From: Chalara sp. BL73
Lineage: Eukaryota > Ascomycota > Leotiomycetes > Helotiales
NCBI GenBank assembly: GCA_918026815.1
Contig: CAKJVC010000166.1
Span: forward strand, 21,870-85,869
DNA: 64,000 nucleotides
Direction: 5' to 3'
Every line of letters begins with the position of its first letter. The first letter of the stretch is position 1. Shown in pieces: positions 55,303-64,000 of this stretch. The notes under the pieces are model-generated. The model was not told the DNA's origin, searched no databases, and saw only the letters and a program-made list of their open reading frames with translations. Made by a program: the position numbers and the translations under genes.

Positions 55303-57106
55303 GATGACAACAAGCCATGTATCGCGGAGCCCGAAGTTGTCCTAATGAAGGAATTTTATTTTGGATGTAATAACTTTGCACGCAACGAAGAGGTAGCATT
55401 CCATTTACAAGACTATGGAGCGCAATTCCAGTTATGTTGTTAGCAATATCTTGATTTCGGATCAGCACCTTCGTGTTTGCTGAGGTGGGACCAAAGCATT
55501 GGAACAACGGTTTATAACTTTGGCGTACTTACGAGGAATATTTTTACGAGATTATCTACTTTATTAACTTAGCAAAAGCAAGCAAAAGCAGCCGTCGTTA
55601 CAGGAGAAATATCTAGGCCAGCACCAGTGTTTGCTGGCCTCATTCTATTTATTTCAAGCAGAAACTCGCATTTTTGTAAATGCAACATCCCCAGAACTAG
55701 GAACAGAAGGCTGTGTAAGGCATAATGCCAGCTAAGTTACTTTGATGGTAGTAACCAATCTCTAAATTTTCAAGTGTGAAGCCAGTTTCAAGTTGTGTTG
55801 TAATTATCGTGAATTGTCACAGCTGTATTTCAATTAGGCACAGAAATGGCGTGGCTCAGGTAACGAGTTGAACAGCAAACATGATTCTGTCGTAGAGAGA
55901 TGCTACACGAAGATCTGCTGAAACTTGATGGTCTTACCAATTATTAAAGAATAGGGAGATCCTCTACAAGCCTGAGAGCGCATAGGCGTTTCACTGGGTA
56001 GTAAACTATCTTTGGCTCGTCTTTATGATATCCCAATGTGTCGGGTCAATTAGAAATGGCTGAGCAATGGGTGATTAATCGCTGGCAGATATTCCATCAT
56101 GCCTGAGTTGATAACAGTACTATCTTAATAAATAATAGCTGCGTGTTGAAAGTCTAATATGGGCAGTGTCGTACGCTAGGATAGGGTGGCAAATTTTAGC
56201 ATGAATGGTCCTGGCAGCGGATACACCAAGCACAGAACATTTCCCTTGCGACATGGCTAGGGCTCAGCGAAACCAATTCTACTTCCAAATGGCGTTGAAC
56301 ATGCAGTTTCTATAATCTCTACCCTGAAGCGGCAGAAAATATCTTCATTCCATTAACGGCATCAGATCTGATAGTCTGGCCTTTGATCAGAACGAGGAAA
56401 ATTTCGAGCGAAGTCGAAAACCATGGCGACTCCGTGGAGATGCCCCAACGGCCGTCAATCCTGAAATCTGGGCCACGGCATACACGTGTCCTGAGGTGCA
56501 TGGAATGTGAACCTCAGGTCAAAGCTCGTTACCGAAGTTGCGTTTAACACGGAATAATGCCCCAGCTTTACATTAGTAAAGCGATGTCAAGGCGCATTAA
56601 AGTCGTCCCAGCCTTATCTTCCTGCTCATGTACACCGTCGAGCTAAGGCATAACCGGGTTGGCGGCTCGTGTTTTTGTGGAGTTTTGGTCGTATCGCTCT
56701 CTTCGTATATGGGATACAGGCTGTAGTAATGAGCCTCTCTTCGGATTGTCGGATGGTGCACAGCCTGCTAGGGAACGTATGTTGGGTTATGATGGTGAGT
56801 ATATCATGCCACGATCATATCGCGATCATTTCTGAAGGATACAGAGGGACCACTCAGAAATAGCTGCAGATAACTTGCAAGGAGTCGAAAAATTGTTTAC
56901 TTAAGCGAGGTTCTAAGGGGTAACAATCCCCACGATGGCCGGAATCAAACCCTGATTATTTTGTCTCAAAGGTTACCAAGAACACATCTGTGTATCTATT
57001 AAGGACTTTTTCTAATAATAGAACAATGCTAGAATGAATATCCTGCCATTTGGCGTCTATATATCACGTGGATATCACGTGTTGTGAAGATCTGGGGATT
57101 GAACTT
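55303..57106. other. 1.8-kb spacer, no gene seen
   Basis: Long noncoding stretch. Frames at 55181-55507 (-), 56319-56501 (-) and 56669-56863 (+) lack domains. A T-loop-like word (reverse strand GGTTTGATTCC near 56940) was checked and does not belong to a full tRNA. A tandem CACGTG pair (57066-57081) begins the upstream region of the nitrate transporter. Confidence 0.4.
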
Positions 57107-57114
57107 CTCCGCGG
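57107..57114. promoter_or_regulatory. Candidate NirA-binding site (palindromic CTCCGCGGAG)
   Basis: CTCCGCGG matches the Aspergillus NirA consensus CTCCGHGG. The following AG makes a 10-bp palindrome, so the site reads on both strands. It lies about 1.0 kb upstream of the nitrate transporter ATG. Binding is not shown. Confidence 0.5.
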
Positions 57115-57695
57115 AGAGTGAAGCTCATATAACCTTATCTCTCCCGCATCGTTTTCTTCCCCCTTTCCCCACAAAAATCCTCGACCACCACTCACCCAGC
57201 CCAGCAACACGTTCCTTATCTATGATGTCGACGTTTTCCTCGGTCAGCCCCAAGATAGGCGGCGGCATGAAAGATATACTGCCGCCAGGGTGCCTGGATC
57301 GATGGACGTGCCTAGGAACGAGTGATAGGTATCAGCTTGGCTAGATATGGAACGGTGGTGTTGATATGGTGTGACATTTCGTTGATGTAGGAGTTGATTT
57401 TTTTTTTTTGGAGGGTCAAGATAGGGTCCGGGTGAGCTAGGAGATGAGGTCTGAAGTCAGGCTTCATGTGTGGTTGTCGTCGATCGCAAAAGGAAGAGGA
57501 TATGATTAGTTGTCTTTTTTTTTTTAATCTTCTTCCTCTGCTCTTTCTCTCTCTGTGTGTCTCTTCCCTATCGCGTTGCTGCGGCCTGAGCGAGTCATGG
57601 CGCCTCACCACCCACCGTGGGAGTTCAAAATCTCACGCACCGCTGTCGTCGTTTGGGGGAGGGTCTGCCAGCTTGTTCTCTTCAGGTATATCCAT

Positions 57696-57703
57696 CTCCG
57701 TGG
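57696..57703 (+). promoter_or_regulatory. Candidate NirA-binding site (CTCCGTGG)
   Basis: CTCCGTGG fits CTCCGHGG with H=T. It is 412 bp upstream of the nitrate transporter start and upstream of several GATA words. Confidence 0.55.
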
Positions 57704-57844
57704 ACTCCAAGACTGGGAAAGCGTTTCTATATATCCCCAATCTTTGATCCTCTTTATCAAAACCCCCACCCTGCATCCCGGCCCGATATCACTGCTGGAA
57801 CTCCCGCTTAGCGCAACACGGCGGGCTATCTGTGCCGTGCAGGG

Positions 57845-57936
57845 CTGATAATTTACCGGAGCTTTGGAAAGGCGCACCCACTTTCCAAGACCTCAGAGAT
57901 AAGGAACTTCCACCACTACGGAGATCTTTAATTATC
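57845..57936. promoter_or_regulatory. Cluster of GATA (AreA-type) sites
   Basis: Three HGATAR-type words occur within about 90 bp: TGATAA near 57846, AGATAAG near 57897, and TTATCTT near 57932 (AGATAA on the other strand). A further CGATAA is near 58089. AreA/NIT2 GATA factors activate nitrogen-catabolic genes in ascomycetes. Confidence 0.6.
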
Positions 57937-58114
57937 TTCCCCAGAACCAACATGATGCAAATTCGTATATAGCTCCTCTCCCCTGGAGGCATTTCTGCTC
58001 CTCAGTAAGCTCCCAGCGACAGCAATAGCAAAGAGGTTCCTTCAGCCAAGAATCGAGCCTGTAAAAATTTCCTCCACTGTCAGCTTCGCGATAAGCACTA
58101 TAACTCGACTCACC

Positions 58115-59688
58115 ATGGGTTTCAAGCTCGCATACCTGTGGCAGGCCCCAGAGGTGAATCCGCTCAATAACAAAGCACGATCAATTCCCGTTCTGAACCC
58201 ATATGACAAATATGGCAGGGCATTCTTCTACTCCTGGTCTGGATTCTTGGTCGCGTTTCTGTCATGGTACGTCGATTTCCCTACACCGTCCGATACGAAA
58301 TGCTGATGATCCCAGGTATGCGTTTCCGCCGCTACTGACAAGGACAATCCGTGCCGATCTAAAAATGACACAAGATGACTACGCAAACTCGAATATCATG
58401 GGTATCACAGGTACACTGGTCATGCGTCTCTTGGCCGGCCCTCTATGCGACAAGTTTGGCCCTCGATATGTCTTTGTGGGGTGTCTCCTCGCCGGAGCAA
58501 TCCCCACTGCCATGGCCGGACTCGTGACTACACCAAAAGGTCTTATCGCGCTACGATTCTTTATCGGTGTCCTGGGTGCTTCATTCGTGCCATGCCAAGT
58601 CTGGTGCACGGGATTCTTCGATAAGAATGTTGTTGGAACTGCCAATGCTTTGGCTGGTGGTTGGGGTAACTCAGGTGGCGGCATCACTGTAAGCAATCTC
58701 TAAAGCCAGGTCTATCTGAAATCCACCTAACAACAAAATAGTACTTTGTCATGCCAGCGATCTTCGACTCCCTCGTCCACAACCAAGGCTTAACAGACCA
58801 TGTCGCCTGGCGTGTCTCCTTCATCGTCCCCTTCATAATCATCACCGCCATCGCCATGGGCCTCCTCTTCACCGCCGAAGACACCCCCAACGGACGCTGG
58901 GCCGACAGACACCGCGTCATCGACGCCATCGCCATCGCCACTCCACCCAATGGCTCCATCAAGGGCTCCGCAAAGAACAGCACCGAGAAGATCCCCATCG
59001 ACACAGAAGCCAACCGCGATCAAGCCACAGCCCAGGTTGTTGCCGCAGCCGAAGTTATCGTCGCGCCTACATTCAAGGAGGCCCTCTCCGTCGTCTTCTC
59101 CTCCAGACACTGGCCTTGGCAGCACCATACGCATGCTCCTTCGGCGGTGAGCTCGCCATCAACAGCATCATCGGCTCCTACTACCTCAAGAACTTCCCCA
59201 AGCTCGGGCAAACCGGCTCGGGACGCTGGGCCGCCATGTTCGGCCTCCTAAACGTCATCTTCCGCCCTGCTGGCGGCGTCGTCGCTGATATCCTCTACCA
59301 CTACACACACTCCATCTGGGTGAAGAAAATGTGGATCGTATTCTGCGGCGTGGCGATGGGCTGCTTCGAGCTAGCCATCGGGCTCGCAAACCCACACCAC
59401 GAAGCTACGATGTTCGGGCTTGTCGCCGGCCTGGCCGTCTTCATGGACGCCAGCAACGGCGCCAACTTCGCCGTCGTGCCTCACGTCCACCCCTTCGCGA
59501 ACGGCATCCTGAGCGGTATCGTCGGCGCCTCCGGAAACCTCGGCGGCATCATCTTCGCCATCATCTTCAGGTATAATGGCAAGGACTATCACAAGGTCAT
59601 CTGGATCATCGGTGCGATTTCTATCGGCGTTAATATGGCGGTGGCTTGGATCCGGCCGGTTCCCAAGCACCAGATTGGGGGCAAATAG
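58115..59688 (+). pseudogene. nrtA: High-affinity nitrate transporter NrtA/CrnA, with a frameshift
   Basis: Major facilitator superfamily nitrate/nitrite importer of the plasma membrane (NNP family). Exons are 58115-58266, 58316-58688 and 58742-59688. Both nitrate signatures are present: [10 protein letters not shown] near the end of exon 2 and [11 protein letters not shown] near the C-terminus. The substrate arginines lie in [16 protein letters not shown] and [10 protein letters not shown]. The usual central loop (residues ~235-300) is present. In exon 3 the frame changes between [13 protein letters not shown] and [20 protein letters not shown] at 59099-59103, as if one base of a CTCC run were missing. 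As written, translation ends at 59251. Corrected length would be about 490 residues, normal for the family. A sequencing or assembly error is as likely as a true mutation. Confidence 0.85.
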
Positions 59689-60436
59689 ATATTTTTGGAT
59701 TTGGTTGGGTTGTACATACAAGCGGGTTTTCGAGTAATTTTAGCGAAATTGTTTAGACTTGGGAAAATGAAACGAATAGTGTAATTCACCTTGCGGCTCT
59801 CTGGACTTGCTTTCTGTGATACGCCGTCTGTTTGGTTGCAGTGATTTCTGCTAGGGTAAAATACAAATTGTCAGCAGCACGCCTTTAAGGGGGATTTATA
59901 GCAGTGAGTTCTTGCATGCATCAGGACGCTTTCTCAGTAGACGGGCGGATGCCTTCTCAAGACCGCAAGTCACCAAGCTATTGTCAACGCCAGCTTTCCA
60001 ATCATTGCAAAGCTCGGTAAGAAAATTTATTATCGCGTGGTCTCGGTGTCACTGGTTTAAATACATCTCCTATATCGACCAATTTTACGACATCACATCC
60101 TGATTAAAAGAGATCTTTACCCGGTTATCAGCGGTCTCCCTCTGCCAGGACGAGAGAGAAATACGGCCCTCTCCATCCTGACACCGATTAATGATGGAAA
60201 TATACGCGATGCTTATTTCCTTCTCAGCTACAATTCGTGGTAAATGTTCTATGATTTTGCGCGAGATGCTAAATCAAGGTTGGACTCTAGGACTCTATCT
60301 CCAATCAACCAAAATCCATGCGTGGTCTTGTCCGCGATTTATCCATGACCTCGCGGACGACCGACGATCACCGCCCTCACAAAATATGAAAAGTCTTCAC
60401 CGGCCAATCCTCACCCACGATTGCCTGCGTAGCGCG
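59689..60436. other. Convergent 3' intergenic region
   Basis: About 750 bp between the nitrate transporter stop and the HET protein 2 stop. Short frames at 59912-60103 and 60191-60478 have no domains. Confidence 0.45.
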
Positions 60437-62749
60437 TCAGTAAATCCCGCCCGCGACGGAAGGGGGCTCCATACCTGAGGCGCATCGTATTCGGTATTCT
60501 TGCTGGCCACGCGCCGATAGAATCGCTTCCCGTTTTTGTGCTCCTGAAAGGCCCCCGAGGTCTTCGGACGCCGAAACGGACTCGATCACGAGAAACACGA
60601 GCCTCGGCTTCGGCCCGTAGCTTTTCCTCTGGGCCATCAGCAGCACCGCATATTTCTGCCCCGCGTGCCATCGGTGACGGGTCTTGAACTCGTGGTGCCA
60701 GCTCATGTGGCTGTACAGCCCGGAGAGGAATTTGTCGTCGGTCGCAGAGGACAGCTCCTTCGCGTTGACGAATGTCAAGGGCTCGATGCACGGGGCGGTG
60801 ATGATGAGCTCGGCGCTCCTCACCGCGCCGTAAATGCTGGGTGTCGCGTAGTCGATATTCACCGCCTCAACCTTCGCATATTCTGCTACGCGCAGATCCA
60901 GCTCTTCGCATGCGGCGAACCGCACCCCGCCGTTCCAGCTTATCCAGCTCCACGATGGGTAGGTTGGCAAGCTTAGGTTTGGCCGTTCGTTTCTGTCCTG
61001 GGAGTCGCTGTGCTCCCAGAGAAGCCCCCCAGATCATGTCGGATTTCCAGAAGCCCGCTAGGTATGTGTCTCCGAGGGTTTGCGCTTTGAACTTGGCTAC
61101 CCCGATGGCGGGGAGCTTATCGGAAATGTGTGAGAGGCTTCGGGAGGTGTAGTCTCCGAGGATTTTGTACCAGTCATCGTACCTGAAGGAGTGCCGCCAT
61201 CCATAGTTATAACGATGCGCGACTTGGATATCTTCTAGAAGCGGGTCATGTTAGTGTAACAATATCTTGGAATACAATAGCATGGTTTGGCGGTATGAAT
61301 CAGAACCTGCGCTTACTGAAAAGTGCGTCACCTCGATGCGTCTTTTCTCTCAAGAGGCATGAAGCGCATGTCCACTCCATTTCTGTCTTTGTGTACCTCA
61401 AAGTTCGCCAAGATAGAATGTCTTCCTGTAAAGTCCATCCTCGGGAGTTCCAGGTAGAATTGGGAGACTTCATAAACCACTCGCTCTTGGTGTTGCGTAA
61501 GTGGATAGTCTGTTTAGAGCCTGGCGACCATGGCAGTCTGCATGCACTTCCAGTAGGACGGTTCTTAAGGATCCCATCTTTGAACGATACCGACGACTCT
61601 GCTACAATGGTTAGAATGGCATTGCTGTATATATGTGCCATCTGCGGTGCTTCTGCTTCCCAATCTTCTTTAGAATCTTGGAAAATGCATAACGCGTCGA
61701 TCCATAGATACTTGATTCCAAGATTCCGTGTGATCGTGATGGCATCTGAAAATGTTGGAGGAAAGTGTTCCAAGGATACTCCACCGAGCAACTCATCTTT
61801 CGTCTTCTGTGTCAACGTGAAGCCGACATTGCCTCCCCAACAATAGCCTAGAAAAAGCATGGTGTTAGATTGATGAGGCTTTTTTCTGGTGCGATATGCT
61901 TAGAAGAATGAAACTGTAAAAAGCAACAAACTTAGGGCTATCCAGGAACCAAATCCTCCTTGAGTGTTACGTAGCTCTATTTTGTCGCCAGAGGTCCCAA
62001 CGTGAAGGAGTCTCGTAGGAAGAGAGCATTTGGTCTCGTCCGCTCGAGCACAGGTTGAGTGGAAAGATAGACAAGAGTCTAGCCAACTTCGTACAAGAGA
62101 TAAACACCTAGAAGAACCTGAGCTTGACGGTATGACCAACTTTGAAGGAAGTTCCGCTAATGTTTTATCGAGTTTATCTTCAACTACGTCTATGCGAAAC
62201 AGTCAGTGAACAGTTCTGGTAATTATAATCCGATAGGACAAATCAACTCATAAAAGCCTCGTTTCAAGCGTCTTCGTTCTCCAGATGACGCCTCATCCTT
62301 TGATATAAAAGCCTTCTACGCAACATACCTTGTTTGTTGATAAATATCTCAAGCTTCATATCCTCATAATCTTTTGCGCTGCCATTACATGAAACATATA
62401 GGAAAGGCGATCTATCGGCATAGGAGCGCGAATCCGCAAACACGGAAAGATATACGGGCCCTGAACGGCTCTTCGGATATTGCATCCTTGATTCATCCAG
62501 GTAGTCACGCCATATCAAGTGGCATAAATCACATATTGAGCTTTTATCCTTGGCATAAAATGTGTCATCGTGGAGCTTGTACAGTTTGGCGTTCTCCTCA
62601 GACTTCTTCCTGGGTAACTCATATGCTCCCTCCACCAGTTTTTGTAAATTAATCTTCTGGCAAGCAACACAAAGCTGATCCGGCTTTGGCACGACATCTT
62701 TCTCCTCAATGTTATCCCAATAATACGAGGAGATGGTATCGATCGCCAT
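60437..62749 (-). pseudogene. HET-domain protein 2, with a frameshift in a G run
   Basis: Exons are 62749-62329, 62189-61932, 61847-61317 and 61234-60437. The N-terminus MAIDTISSYYWDNI has paired cysteines (CVAC, CDLC). The HET core begins WIALS-YCWGG (about 223), with LGIKYLWIDALCIFQDS and RGWTLQEDILSWRTL. The second block reads WYKILGDYTSRSLSHISDKL, GDTYLAGFW, then GLLWEHSDS and YPSWSWISWNGGV. Between MIW and GLLWEH the frame is off by one, because the sequence has six Gs (plus-strand Cs 61025-61030) where five would keep frame. With five Gs the product is about 668 residues; as written it is truncated after residue about 475. Exon 3 has two in-phase donors 15 bp apart (GTGACG, GTAAGC). The gene may be intact if the base count is an error. 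Confidence 0.85.
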
Positions 62750-64000
62750 GTTGGGTGGCGATGCCTGCAATTCTAGTGGGAAGACTTTCCCATAAGGAAG
62801 TAAACAAGATTAATTGGGAATGGTAGATTCATAAACTTTTCATAATTATTTGACCATAAATCCAGAAGTTTGCGCACTTGATGTTTCGTATGTATCGTGA
62901 ATTCTTCAAGCCACTGTTGGGATCCCGGCTACGAAGTCGATCATGTGAAAATCTTGGGACAATTCCAAAATAACTTCTTATCCGCGCTCGCGGCATAATG
63001 CGCTCCGATGGCTTATAGAATAAGGATTAGCTCAACTTTTAGCAGAAGGGCAGCAATGTCTCGGCGCGGTGCACTTGGAAGCAAGAAGAGGTCCACCACA
63101 ACCATTCCTGGTGTTCAGTAGATGCATCCTTCTTGCGAACATATGTCCAATGCAGCATGGAAGGTATGCTTGGCAGAGGATGGCTGGGCATATATCATTT
63201 GATTGAAGTTTATGAGATATGATTCAAAAAAAAAAACTGTTAGGCGAGAAACCATGGAAAAGTGAATGATCACTAGGATAAGCGCTTGACTTTCATCTAG
63301 AAACAGCATATTGAGCTTAGAAGAAGTTCAATTGAAAGCAGAAATGACAGTAAACTCAGACGAAGACAAAGATTGACTAGATGCCGTGGCCAGTGATCCG
63401 AATAGCCAGCGTACGGATATTAGCTGTAAGACTGGCGAGAAAGAAGAATGCGTGATTTAATGTCCTCTCCTGAAATTGTAAGTGGGATATTGTAAGGCTA
63501 GACATAAAGGGGAATATATAGTGCAGTTCCGGCTCGAGATCAATGGTCGCAAGGTTTCCGGTACGATGCGAGTTCAACCTCGAGCATTTGGTGAGGTGAA
63601 AAGCAGGATGATAACGCAAAGCTGAAATCGAGGAGATGACAATGCGATCTACCCTAGCACGGTGACTTACGTGAGCACGAGGATGGCGTCTGCTGTGACG
63701 AGCCTATCATCTACGTCCACTAGCCTTTAGACATCATGCAATCACTAACGGTTATCAAGCTTTGAGCCGGACTGCTTGCAATGTGCAATACTGCTGTTGC
63801 CGGTGCAGGATAGGGATAATTCTAAGGATGCGAAGACATAGCTTGGCATGTGAAAGTAAGGGGGTTGATCACGGCGCAACATAGTTGGGCTAAAAGCCTT
63901 CAGTATCCAATGACGATTACTAGGTGTCGGAGTAGAGATCATTTTCCAAGGAATGCTTAGGACAATCGCTGGATGTTGGCTTTCCTAGGTGTTGCGAAAT
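62750..64000. other. Right-hand spacer, no confident gene
   Basis: About 1.25 kb to the window edge. On the minus strand VDVDDRLVTADAILVLT (around 63670-63720) and YIFPFMSSLTISHLQF (around 63500) faintly recall a fungal rhodopsin-like membrane protein, but stops separate them. No intact reading frame or splice model was found. Confidence 0.35.

Noticed and set aside
56925..56985. Possible tRNA on the minus strand (GGTTTGATTCC resembles a T arm)
   Set aside because: No matching acceptor stem, D arm or anticodon arm could be folded around it; the word alone is not enough.
59036..59103. Intron removing the nitrate-transporter frameshift
   Set aside because: GTTGTT to CTCCAG would keep frame but deletes the conserved [12 protein letters not shown] segment; a one-base indel is simpler.
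63377..63740. Rhodopsin-like membrane protein fragments on the minus strand
   Set aside because: VDVDDRLV and YIFPFM are suggestive, but stops and frame changes separate them and no continuous splice model was found.
1..64000. CRISPR arrays, bacterial operons, rRNA genes
   Set aside because: No regularly spaced direct repeats, no prokaryotic gene organisation and no rRNA-like stretches; the window is fungal nuclear DNA.

Overview
The window is genomic DNA of a filamentous ascomycete (Pezizomycotina). Genes carry short introns of about 45-120 bp with fungal GTRAGT donors, CTAAC/CTGAC branch points and AG acceptors. The content is typical of that group: ATG9, COG6, GGA, TSR3, N-myristoyltransferase, Zn2Cys6 and bZIP regulators, HET-domain proteins, NACHT (NLR-like) proteins and a CrnA-type nitrate transporter. 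C-to-T/G-to-A decay in one duplicated segment suggests repeat-induced point mutation (RIP). A narrower lineage (perhaps Leotiomycetes) is only a guess. All exon models come from reading splice signals and protein similarity by eye.

Layout. 1-3.4 kb: the 5' part of ATG9 (-) head-to-head with COG6 (+). 3.8-8.1 kb: NACHT-ankyrin NLR with a nine-unit acidic minisatellite. 9-11.2 kb: GMC oxidoreductase (+), convergent with N-myristoyltransferase (-, 11.8-13.6 kb). 14.7-16.9 kb: HET protein 1. 17-18 kb: AT-rich spacer with a probable LTR relic. 18.1-21.7 kb: GGA adaptor (-) and TSR3 (+) sharing a 255-bp promoter. 22.4 kb: small secreted cysteine protein.

23-38 kb is the dynamic part. A DUF7580-type gene (-) is split by an ~0.8-kb fold-back transposon. 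It lies head-to-head with a C2H2 protein that ends in a Zn2Cys6 cluster (+). Relics of both genes recur in the same order and orientation about 8 kb downstream, around a decayed aldo/keto reductase, a rhizobial-type asparaginase and a Zn2Cys6 regulator. The duplicated 3' flank looks RIPed in one copy and then took a solo LTR with an AAAAG target duplication.

38-49.7 kb: multipass membrane protein (+), SNF2 helicase (-) and a NACHT NLR with four C-terminal C2H2 fingers (-; 12 exons, two micro-exons, one GC-AG intron). 50.6-55.3 kb: bZIP factor (-) divergent from a chromate transporter (+), flanked by two pieces of a dead NmrA-like gene. 58.1-59.7 kb: nitrate transporter (+) with NirA- and GATA-like upstream sites but a one-base frameshift. 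60.4-62.7 kb: HET protein 2 (-), also with a frameshift, in a six-G run.

Functionally the window mixes conserved trafficking and housekeeping genes with a self/non-self-recognition neighbourhood (two NLRs, two HET proteins, a DUF7580 gene and its zinc-finger partner). The accessory genes show duplication, transposon insertion and decay; the housekeeping genes do not.
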